DNA of 17,286 nucleotides from contig CAZKDJ010000079.1 in assembly GCA_964551295.1 (NCBI GenBank), forward strand, positions 1 to 17,286, given 5' to 3'. Positions 4,986 through 12,096 of the stretch are shown piece by piece. The stretch is from JAFGED01 sp964551295. GTDB lineage: Bacteria; Chloroflexota; Anaerolineae; B4-G1. The translations under genes and the position numbers were made by a program. The notes under the pieces are model-generated. The model did no database searches, was not told where the DNA came from, and worked only from the letters and a program-made list of their open reading frames with translations. Within the stretch, counting starts at the first letter, position 1. Each line of letters begins with the position of its first letter.

Positions 4986-5783
4986 ATGCCAAACGAGGAA
5001 AAGAAGTCAAGTTTCGAGGAATGGATGACCGAGGAGCGGGCGCGGTTGAAGAAAGGGTTCGAGTATGAGCCCAAACCTACCACCAGCCGCAACCCCAGCG
5101 CCAGCGGCGACGTGCTGGCCGGTCTAGGGCTGGGTGCGGCGGTGGTCGGCGGGGCGGTGGCGCCCCATCCCAACCCGGCGACTTTCGAAGGCGTCAAGGC
5201 CTCCGTCATCACCGACGCCCTCAAGTCGGATCTCACCAGCGATGACACCCAGGTACAGGTGAGCTACACCGACGATTCGACCGTGGTTACCCTCCTGCTG
5301 CAGCAAGCGCAAAGCTACCAGTTCCTACCCGCGCTGACGGTGACGCTGTTGGAAAGGGCTGGCGCACTGACGGTCACCTTGGGCGACCTGGACAAGAGCG
5401 TGACGAGGGGAGCGTGGACCTCCATCGGCGGGACGATTGTGGAACAGGGAAAAGGCTTGCTCCGCAGGCGGCGCGGCCCTGCTGGATTGCTCGACGCAGC
5501 CGGTGAATTGATCGAGGACATCGGCGAGGTAGCTGAAAGCGTCGATGACCTAGCGCTGCCCAAGCAGGTTTGGGCGGTGATCGACCGGGTGGGCAAGGCG
5601 GCGGAGGAAGGCTATCTGGAGGAGAAGCGACTGGAGGAGGAGGCGTTGCGGCGGCGGGAGGAGGCCGAGCGGGCGTGGACGCACTGTCCATCCTGTGGGC
5701 GAGCGTATCGTCCTGAGGAAGCCCAACACGTGAGCTGTCCCTCGTGTGGCGGGACGCGCGGGGACAAGCCGGATTGGCTGTAG
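4986..5783 (+). CDS. Hypothetical protein with C-terminal zinc ribbon, 265 aa
   Basis: No family recognised for the body. Residues 1-35 are highly charged (EEWMTEERARLKKGF). Residues 41-60 are a Gly/Ala-rich, weakly hydrophobic stretch (GLGLGAAVVGGAVAP). Residues 66-135 look alpha/beta. Residues 165-230 are helical and strongly charged (probable coiled coil, EEKRLEEEALRRREEAERA). The C-terminus is a zinc ribbon with Cys234, Cys237, Cys251 and Cys254 in two CPSCG knuckles. The ATG at 4986 follows GGGAG at 7 nt and the promoter at 4929-4957. The ATG at 4982 is out of frame, and the open frame upstream to 4803 lies before the promoter, so it is not used. It is divergent from the cNMP-domain gene. 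A scaffold or adaptor role is only a guess. Confidence 0.8.
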   Translation: MPNEEKKSSFEEWMTEERARLKKGFEYEPKPTTSRNPSASGDVLAGLGLGAAVVGGAVAPHPNPATFEGVKASVITDALKSDLTSDDTQVQVSYTDDSTVVTLLLQQAQSYQFLPALTVTLLERAGALTVTLGDLDKSVTRGAWTSIGGTIVEQGKGLLRRRRGPAGLLDAAGELIEDIGEVAESVDDLALPKQVWAVIDRVGKAAEEGYLEEKRLEEEALRRREEAERAWTHCPSCGRAYRPEEAQHVSCPSCGGTRGDKPDWL

Positions 5784-6046
5784 AGTTGCCCCGCGGCCTT
5801 TTGGGCAAAGGCTCAACATCTGACTGACAAAAACCTGTAGTCACGGTTTCCAAACCGCGCGCGATTGCCGTGCAAAGCACGGACAAAATCGCGGCCACAC
5901 AGTGCTATCAATGCCTAGGGGAAGAGAGGCAAGTTCGTCCTTGTAGAAGAGCCAACTTCCCCCACGCATCTGACACGCGTAGCGAGTGCAAGTAGCGGCG
6001 CTCAAGTAGCGAAAAGCGAAATGGGGAACACGAACATAGAGACAAG
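5784..6046. other. Hairpin-rich spacer before the kinase pair
   Basis: No gene seen. It holds four signals: a weak hairpin TTGCCC/GGGCAA (5786-5808) just after the zinc-ribbon gene; CGGTTT-CC-AAACCG (5844-5857); a two-part hairpin in which CGCGATT/AATCGCG (5860-5866/5887-5893) encloses CCGTGC-AAA-GCACGG (5868-5882); and three GTAGCG repeats at 5979, 5992 and 6006, the last two as CAAGTAGCG. No clear promoter for the first kinase was found. Confidence 0.6.
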
Positions 6047-7864
6047 ATGGATTGGCAGTATACGCCTTACGTGTTTCCTCTACTCATGGCGGCGACTATA
6101 GCGACGGTGCTCGCTTTGTTCGCCTGGCAGCATCGCGCTGCAGCTGGCATGATACCGCTCTCGGTGCTCATGCTGGCCATGGCCTGGTGGTCGCTGACAT
6201 ACGCCCTGCAGCTATCGCGCGCGGATCTCCAGACCAAGATCATTTTTTGCAACACTTCCTTTCTGGGCGTCGTCACCGTGCCGACGGCTTGGTTGGCCTT
6301 TGCCATCGAGTACACCGGCCACGGCCAGTGGCTGACCCGCCGCAGGCTCATTCTGCTGACAATCTTTCCCCTGCTCACAGCGCTGACGATCTGGACCGAT
6401 GGCTGGCATCACTGGTTCCGTTCCCTGGTAGCGGTAAGCACCGGCGGGCCGTACCGGCTGCTGGATATCACTAACGGACCGGCGTTCTGGATGCATGCCG
6501 CATGTTCCTATGCCCTGCTAATGACTGGTGCGTTCCTCCTTCTCCAGGCGCTCGTCCGTTCGCCGCACGTCTACCGAGGACAGACCGTCGCCATACTGAT
6601 TGGCGCACTGGCCCCTTGGATAGCCAACGTCGTCACCGTGGCCAAGTTGGCCCCATCGTTGCATCTGGATCTGACTCCCTTCGCCTTCACCCTGTCCGGC
6701 CTTTCAATAGGATGGGCGCTTTTTCGCTTCGGGCTGCTGGACGTGGCGCCGGTGACGCCGGACACCATCATCGAGAGCATGAGCGACGGCGTGATCGTCC
6801 TGGACGCGCAGGATCGGATCGTCGACATCAACCCGGTGGCGGAGGGCATTCTCACCTGTGTTGCTTCGCAGGTGGTCGGCCACCCGGCTCCGCAGGTTCT
6901 CTCCCGGTGGCCAGACTTGGTCGAGCGTTACCGTAGTATGGCGGAGACGAACTCTGAGATTGCCGTAGGGGAAGGTGTGGTGCAAAGATATTTTGACATA
7001 CGAATCTCGCCACTGCGCGACCGACAAAGACATCTCACAGGTCGTCTGATCGTGTTGCGCGACGTCACCAGGCGCGTAGAAATGGAAAAGGAGCTGCAGC
7101 GAGCAAAGGAAGCAGCCGAAGCTGCTAACCGAGCCAAAGATGAGTTCATCTCCGTCGTAACCCACGAACTGCGCAGCCCCTTGAGCTCCGTTTTGGGCAG
7201 TGTCGGATTGCTGGAGGATGGCGACGCCGGGCCGATCAGCGAGGAACAGCGCGACTTTTTGCGCATCATCGAGGCCAACACCCAACGCATGGCCACACTG
7301 GCCTCCGATCTGGCCGATATCTCACGAATCGAGTCCGGCCAGCTTCAGCTAGAGATGCAGCCTGTTTCGCTGATTGAGGTTATAGGGGAGGTTGTGCAAT
7401 CAACTCGCCTGCAGATGAAGCGCAAGGGCCAGACGTTGCTCCTCCAAGTATCCGACGACCTGCCCAAGGTATGGGCAGATCACATACGGCTGGTGCAGGT
7501 GATCACCAACCTGGTCAGCAACGCGCACAAGTTCACCCCTGAAGGCGGTAGGATTGCTATCCGCGCCACATGTGCCGCCAACCAATGGGACTCACAGGGA
7601 GCAAAAGATGTTGTGCACATTGCCGTGGAGGACAATGGCATCGGTATCAAGGCCGAGGACCTGGGCAAGCTCTTTCAAAAGTTCTCTCGTGTAGGCAACA
7701 GAGACGCGCTCAAGATCCCCGGGACAGGCCTGGGACTGAGCATCGCCAAGAACCTCGTGGAAATGCAGGGTGGGTGCATCTGGTGCGAGAGCGAGTTCGG
7801 CCAGGGATCGACTTTCCACTTCACTGTGCCGGTGGTGGAAGGGTCCAAAGCTTCGAAGGAATAG
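6047..7864 (+). CDS. Membrane sensor histidine kinase (N-terminal 7TM-type, PAS, HisKA, HATPase)
   Basis: 605 aa. Residues 1-235 contain about seven hydrophobic spans of the 'histidine kinase N-terminal 7TM' type, with WTDGWHHWF in an outer loop. A PAS domain (about 240-350) begins with TIIESMSDGVIVLD and INPVAEGIL. A coiled linker ends with AANRAKDEFISVVTHELRSP, where His373 is the phospho-acceptor. The ATPase domain has the N-box LVSNAHKFTPEGG, the G1 box starting at Asp529 (DNGIGI) and the G2 box from Gly559 (GTGLGLSI), so it should be active. The ligand is unknown. The start at 6047 has only a weak ribosome-binding site (AGAGAC). A paralogue follows 118 bp downstream. No response regulator is adjacent, so both are orphan kinases by context. 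Confidence 0.93.
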   Translation: MDWQYTPYVFPLLMAATIATVLALFAWQHRAAAGMIPLSVLMLAMAWWSLTYALQLSRADLQTKIIFCNTSFLGVVTVPTAWLAFAIEYTGHGQWLTRRRLILLTIFPLLTALTIWTDGWHHWFRSLVAVSTGGPYRLLDITNGPAFWMHAACSYALLMTGAFLLLQALVRSPHVYRGQTVAILIGALAPWIANVVTVAKLAPSLHLDLTPFAFTLSGLSIGWALFRFGLLDVAPVTPDTIIESMSDGVIVLDAQDRIVDINPVAEGILTCVASQVVGHPAPQVLSRWPDLVERYRSMAETNSEIAVGEGVVQRYFDIRISPLRDRQRHLTGRLIVLRDVTRRVEMEKELQRAKEAAEAANRAKDEFISVVTHELRSPLSSVLGSVGLLEDGDAGPISEEQRDFLRIIEANTQRMATLASDLADISRIESGQLQLEMQPVSLIEVIGEVVQSTRLQMKRKGQTLLLQVSDDLPKVWADHIRLVQVITNLVSNAHKFTPEGGRIAIRATCAANQWDSQGAKDVVHIAVEDNGIGIKAEDLGKLFQKFSRVGNRDALKIPGTGLGLSIAKNLVEMQGGCIWCESEFGQGSTFHFTVPVVEGSKASKE

Positions 7865-7877
7865 GCGATACCGCGCA

Positions 7878-7906
7878 TTGACGCGCACTGCGGGTTTAGT
7901 TATACT
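7878..7906 (+). promoter_or_regulatory. Sigma-70-type promoter of the second histidine kinase
   Basis: TTGACG (7878-7883), a 17-nt spacer and TATACT (7901-7906), located between the two kinase genes. The expected start near 7913 gives a leader of about 70 nt before the GTG at 7983. Confidence 0.75.
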
Positions 7907-7982
7907 GTAAACTAGGCGTGTTCCCAATTAGACCTGGATGCACCAGCGAAACGGCGGGTCAGAACGGTGAGGATGGCCCATA

Positions 7983-9785
7983 GTGAACTGGCAGCATGTA
8001 TATGTATCGCCCCTATACGCGGCAGCAGTTGTGTCTTTTGCCCTCGCACTGTTTGCCTGGCGACGCCGGCCTACAGAGGGAGCATTGGCCTTCGCGCTGC
8101 TGATGGCAGCGGCCGCCGAGTGGGCGCTCGCATACGCTCTTAGCCTCATCAGCGATGGTGCAGCTCTCAAGCTCTTTTGGATCAGGGTGCGGTATCTGGG
8201 GATCGTCATTGTCCCGGGTGCATGGTTCACCTTTGCCCTCTTCCAAACCGGTCACGGGAAGTGGGTGACGCAGCGTAGCCTGATTCTGCTGACCATCGAA
8301 CCTCTGCTTATACTGCTGCTGGTCTGGACCAATGAGTGGCACCGTTTGTATTGGGTTGACGTCACGCTGGAGCAAGTGGGCCCGTTCACACTCATTGAGG
8401 CAATCCCGGGGGTCTTTTACTGGGTTCACGTTGCATATTCCTACCTGTTGATCATCTGTGGCTCTGTTCTGCTCATCCAGATGGTCGTTCGCTCACCGCA
8501 CCTGTATCGCTGGCAATCTCTCGCGGTGCTCTTTGGCGCAGTCGGCCCACTAATAGGTGACGTGCTATCCACGTTTGGCCTGCTCTCCTATCTCTCATGG
8601 TTGGATCTGACACCTTTTTTCTTCACCTTGACCGGCTTGGCGATGTCTTGGGCGTTCTTCCGGTTCCGGTTGTTGGACATCGTGCCGGTGGCGCGGGATG
8701 CGGTCATAGAAAGCATGAGCGACGGCGTGCTCGTCCTGGATGCGGAGAACCGGATCGTGGATATCAACCCGGTAACCGAGGGTATCATCAACCGCGCCGC
8801 TTCGGAGATCATCGGACAGCCGGCCGAGCGAGCCCTGTCCCAGTGGCCTGCCCTGGTCGAACGCTATCGCAGCGTACCCGAGACCCACACCGAGATCTGT
8901 GTGGGGGAAGGTGTGGTACGAGCCTATTTCGACCTGCGAATCTCGCCTCTGCGCGACTGGCGCAGACGACTCACTGGTCGCTTGATCGTCTTGCGCGATG
9001 TCACCAAACGCAAGGAGATGGAAAAGGCGCTGCAAGAAGCCAAAGAAGCCGCCGAGGCCACCAATCGAGCCAAGAACGAATTCATCTCTATCGTCACTCA
9101 CGAACTGCGCAGTCCCATGAGCGCCATCCATGGCAGCGCCACTCTGCTAGCGGACGAGGGTGCCGGGCCGGTCAACGAGGAGCAGGCCGAATTTCTGGAG
9201 GTCATCGAAACCAATACCAGGCGTATGATTACCCTAGTCATGGACCTGAATGACGTCTCCCGCATCGAGTCCGGCCGGCTTCACCTGAGGCTTGGCGCTG
9301 TTTCCCTAACCAAGGTTGCGGAAGAGGTCGTGCGCTCCGTGCAGCCCAAGATCGAGGAAAAGGCGCTCACTTTGAACCTTCAAATCGCCGATGGTTTGCC
9401 GCTGGTGTGGGGTGATCGCGTCCGACTGGCGCAGATCCTGACCAATCTGGTCAGCAATGCGTGCAAGTTCACCCCTGAAGGCGGTAAAATCACCATCTGC
9501 GCTCAGTGTATAACCGAGGGAAGTAGCTCGAAAGACGTGTGCGTCTCCGTAGAGGACAATGGCCTGGGCATCAAGCACGCGGATCAGGCAAAGATCTTTG
9601 GCAAGTTCTTCCGTGCTATGGACAAAAAGGTCTCCGAGATTCCCGGCTCTGGCCTGGGTCTCAGCATCACCAAGAGCCTGGTGGAAATGCAGCGCGGGCG
9701 CATCTGGTTTGAAAGCGAGTATGGCCGCGGCTCGACGTTTTACTTCACCGTGCCGGTGGCGGAAGGGAAGGCCGCCGAGGTTTAG
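7983..9785 (+). CDS. Membrane sensor histidine kinase, tandem paralogue
   Basis: 600 aa with the same architecture as its upstream neighbour: seven-span membrane domain (about 1-235), PAS (IIESMSDGVLVLD onward... with VIESMSDGVLVLD here), coiled linker, HisKA with His373 in FISIVTHELRSP, then HATPase with LVSNACKFTPEGG, DNGLGI starting at Asp525 and GSGLGLSI. The phospho-acceptor falls at residue 373 in both proteins, so the first 373 residues align with no net length change. The membrane halves have diverged more than the PAS/kinase halves, suggesting duplication followed by a change of sensed signal. GTG start at 7983, with GTGAGGA about 9 nt upstream; own promoter. It converges on proB with only 9 bp between the stop codons and no visible terminator. 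Confidence 0.93.
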   Translation: MNWQHVYVSPLYAAAVVSFALALFAWRRRPTEGALAFALLMAAAAEWALAYALSLISDGAALKLFWIRVRYLGIVIVPGAWFTFALFQTGHGKWVTQRSLILLTIEPLLILLLVWTNEWHRLYWVDVTLEQVGPFTLIEAIPGVFYWVHVAYSYLLIICGSVLLIQMVVRSPHLYRWQSLAVLFGAVGPLIGDVLSTFGLLSYLSWLDLTPFFFTLTGLAMSWAFFRFRLLDIVPVARDAVIESMSDGVLVLDAENRIVDINPVTEGIINRAASEIIGQPAERALSQWPALVERYRSVPETHTEICVGEGVVRAYFDLRISPLRDWRRRLTGRLIVLRDVTKRKEMEKALQEAKEAAEATNRAKNEFISIVTHELRSPMSAIHGSATLLADEGAGPVNEEQAEFLEVIETNTRRMITLVMDLNDVSRIESGRLHLRLGAVSLTKVAEEVVRSVQPKIEEKALTLNLQIADGLPLVWGDRVRLAQILTNLVSNACKFTPEGGKITICAQCITEGSSSKDVCVSVEDNGLGIKHADQAKIFGKFFRAMDKKVSEIPGSGLGLSITKSLVEMQRGRIWFESEYGRGSTFYFTVPVAEGKAAEV

Positions 9786-9794
9786 AGGCGTGTA

Positions 9795-10889
9795 TTACGA
9801 CACCAAAACCATATCGTCGCGGTGGACGACGATGGGGCCGTATGCGACATCCACTGTCGCGGCGATCTCCCTAGAGCGCAGACCGCGGATGGTCGCCAGG
9901 TCCTCCGAGTCGTAGTACGTGATGCCGCGGGCGATCTCGCGCCCGCCGGGCCCCACCAGGCGCACCGTCTGCCCCCGTTCGAACTCGCCCTGCACATCGG
10001 TCACGCCTACGGCCAGCAGGCTCTTGCCCCGCTGGAGCAGCGCCTCAGCCGCGCCCGCATCTACGCTGATCTCCCCGCGCGGCGGCTCGGCCAGGATCCA
10101 CCGCTTGCGGCTCTCGATACGGCTGACGACGGGAAGGAACCGGGTGCCCAACGGTTCTCCGCTCACCAACCGCAGCAGCACGTCCGGCTCGTCGCCCGAG
10201 GCGATGACCACCTGCGTGCCGGAGCGCGTCGCCATCTCGGCTGCCTCGATCTTGGTCGCGGCCCCGCCGGTGCCCACGGATGAGCTGCTCCCTCCGGCTA
10301 GACGGCGGATGTCGTCGTCGATGGACGCCACCTCGTGGATCAGTTCGGCCTCGGGATCGACACGCGGGTCGGCGGTAAAGAGCCCGGGCAGATCGGTGAG
10401 CATCACCAGCAAGTCGGCCTCCACCAGGTTGGCCACCAACGCCGAAAGGTTGTCGTTATCGCCGATGCGAATCTCCTCGACGCCGACGACGTCGTTCTCG
10501 TTGATCACTGGCACGACGCCCAGCCGGAGCAGCGAGAGCATCGTATTGCGCGCGTTGAGGTACTGCTCCCGGTCGGCCAGGTCGGCACGTGTGAGCAGCA
10601 CCTGGGCGATGTGGGTGTCGTACAGCCCAAAGAGCTGCTCGTAGATGGCCATCAGCCGCACCTGCCCGACGGCGGCCAGGGTCTGCTTGAAGGGGATGTC
10701 CTTGCGGCGGTGAGGGGCGCCCAGCGCCTCGCGCCCGGCAAATATCGCGCCGGAGGAAACGAGCAGCAGTTCGTGCCCCTCGGCGTGCAGGCGGGCGATC
10801 TGCCGCACCATGTCGATCATCCGCGGACGGTTGAGGCAGTCGCTCCCCGCGGAGAGCGTTCGTGTACCGACTTTGACGACGATGCGCAT
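9795..10889 (-). CDS. proB: Glutamate 5-kinase (proline biosynthesis)
   Basis: 364 aa, close to the usual length of about 367. It phosphorylates L-glutamate with ATP to gamma-glutamyl phosphate, the first step of proline synthesis. The amino-acid-kinase domain (1-255) shows VVKVGTRTL, LLVSSGAIFAGR, VVPVINENDVV, IGDNDNLSALVA, LTDLPGLFTADPR and VGTGGAATKIEAA. The C-terminal PUA domain (about 275-355) contains KSLLAVGVTDVQGEFERGQTV and GITYYDSEDL. The full two-domain form is the kind that can be feedback-inhibited by proline. The ATG at 10889 has a poor Shine-Dalgarno and sits 10 bp after the RraA-family gene, so it probably depends on upstream translation. proA is not in the window. Confidence 0.95.
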   Translation of the reverse strand: MRIVVKVGTRTLSAGSDCLNRPRMIDMVRQIARLHAEGHELLLVSSGAIFAGREALGAPHRRKDIPFKQTLAAVGQVRLMAIYEQLFGLYDTHIAQVLLTRADLADREQYLNARNTMLSLLRLGVVPVINENDVVGVEEIRIGDNDNLSALVANLVEADLLVMLTDLPGLFTADPRVDPEAELIHEVASIDDDIRRLAGGSSSSVGTGGAATKIEAAEMATRSGTQVVIASGDEPDVLLRLVSGEPLGTRFLPVVSRIESRKRWILAEPPRGEISVDAGAAEALLQRGKSLLAVGVTDVQGEFERGQTVRLVGPGGREIARGITYYDSEDLATIRGLRSREIAATVDVAYGPIVVHRDDMVLVS

Positions 10890-10899
10890 GAGAACGTGA

Positions 10900-11628
10900 T
10901 TACGTGGTGCCCGGGTCTGTTTCTGCCCCGAATTCGCCTAGGGTCTCGTCGTATGCATATCCCAGGTCCGCGTAATGCTGAGCGCGGGCCTTTTGATCGG
11001 CCTTGAGGATGGTTTCGGCGAAGGTGACTACCCGCTCTGCCTGCTGCCTGGGGATCACGAGCACACCATCGTCGTCGCCACAGACGACGTCACTGGGGTG
11101 CACCACGACGCTCGCGCATTCGACCGGCACGTTCACCCCGCCGCTCTGCAACCTGCCGTACACGTGGTTGAACGTGCGCGCGGTGCACCAGATGGCGAGC
11201 CCTTCCAGGTTGCACTCGTAGGAATCGCGGCAGCCGCCGTCGATGACGACGCCAACCACGCCGTTCTTGGCGGCGTTCATCCCGCACTCTGAACCCCAAA
11301 TGCCGCCTGGGTAGCCGTCCATGTCGATGACGACGACCTTGTCCTGCCCCTTGCCGTCCACTAATCCCTCGAAAAAGGTATACGTCTCCTGGCACCACGC
11401 GCCGAGCTCCTGCTGGTATTCCTCGAACGTGCTGCACGCCTTGACGGCTTTTTGCGTGGGGATCAGCTTGACCGTGTAGGCGAACCCTGCCATGCGGATG
11501 CCAGGGCGGAGGGGGCGCATCTGGGACGACATCGTCCCCGCATTCACCAGTCCAATGGCGTCCATTCCATCGGATAGATCGGCCAGCCGGCAGGCGCGTA
11601 TTCTATGTAAGAGTTCCTGGTCTGTCAC
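10900..11628 (-). CDS. RraA / HMG-aldolase family protein
   Basis: 242 aa of the RraA-like fold (4-hydroxy-4-methyl-2-oxoglutarate aldolase / oxaloacetate decarboxylase family; older annotations call it dimethylmenaquinone methyltransferase). Signature residues are visible: GWG-type loop GGIWGSE (108-114), GVVIDGGCRD with Arg134-Asp135, and CGDDDGVLVIP (183-193). In this family, the Arg-Asp pair and nearby acids bind a divalent metal and an oxo-acid. The N-terminus LADLSDGMDAIG also matches. GTG start at 11628, with AAGGAG 8 nt upstream. It is 15 bp after the Nim-like gene and 10 bp before proB. The physiological substrate is unknown; RNase E inhibition is unlikely to be its role here. Confidence 0.87.
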   Translation of the reverse strand: MTDQELLHRIRACRLADLSDGMDAIGLVNAGTMSSQMRPLRPGIRMAGFAYTVKLIPTQKAVKACSTFEEYQQELGAWCQETYTFFEGLVDGKGQDKVVVIDMDGYPGGIWGSECGMNAAKNGVVGVVIDGGCRDSYECNLEGLAIWCTARTFNHVYGRLQSGGVNVPVECASVVVHPSDVVCGDDDGVLVIPRQQAERVVTFAETILKADQKARAQHYADLGYAYDETLGEFGAETDPGTT

Positions 11629-11643
11629 GACGAAATCTCCTTT

Positions 11644-12093
11644 TCAGTACCCCGACACTTTTGCGGTCGCGCTCTGAATCTCGATCCGAACGACCGTCGT
11701 CTGTTCCAGCGTGGCCTGGGGATAATCCTGCGGCTCCCCACCATAGTGCGCCACGATGACGTCCAGCGCCTGCCGCTTTTCCTCCTCGCCTTCGACGAAG
11801 AACGCCCGTCCAAAGCCGACCGCGCTACGGTACTTGATGCCCCACTGGCAGGCGCGTTCGGCTCTTGTGATCTCCTGATCGATGTCGAACTCGACGCAGA
11901 CGGCGTTGTTCTTTCTCAGGATGTCGTTTTTCTTGCCCTTGGCGGCGGAGTGAAAGTACAGCGCACCATCCTGGTACCCAAAGCTCACGGGCACGAGGTA
12001 TGGCTGGCCCTCGTCGCACATGGCGATTCTACAAACGGTGGCCCGCCGGACGATGGAGCCGATGACGTCCCTGTCTGTCGTTACGTCTCGCAT
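11644..12093 (-). CDS. Nim/PNPOx-like flavin-binding split-barrel protein
   Basis: 149 aa of the pyridoxamine-5'-phosphate-oxidase-like, NimA-type group. Typical features: an N-terminal helix (DRDVIGSIVRRATVCRIAM), then strands with GQPYLVPVSFGYQDGALYFHSAAKGKKNDIL, the loop that normally binds the FMN phosphate, followed by NNAVCVEFD and the RSAVGFGRAFFV strand. The family includes nitroreductase-like Nim proteins and many of unknown function; the exact reaction cannot be read here. Its start is 3 bp after the TAA of the upstream glycosidase gene, so it is operonic. The Shine-Dalgarno is weak, consistent with re-initiation by ribosomes finishing the upstream gene. Confidence 0.85.
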   Translation of the reverse strand: MRDVTTDRDVIGSIVRRATVCRIAMCDEGQPYLVPVSFGYQDGALYFHSAAKGKKNDILRKNNAVCVEFDIDQEITRAERACQWGIKYRSAVGFGRAFFVEGEEEKRQALDVIVAHYGGEPQDYPQATLEQTTVVRIEIQSATAKVSGY

Positions 12094-12096
12094 GGA

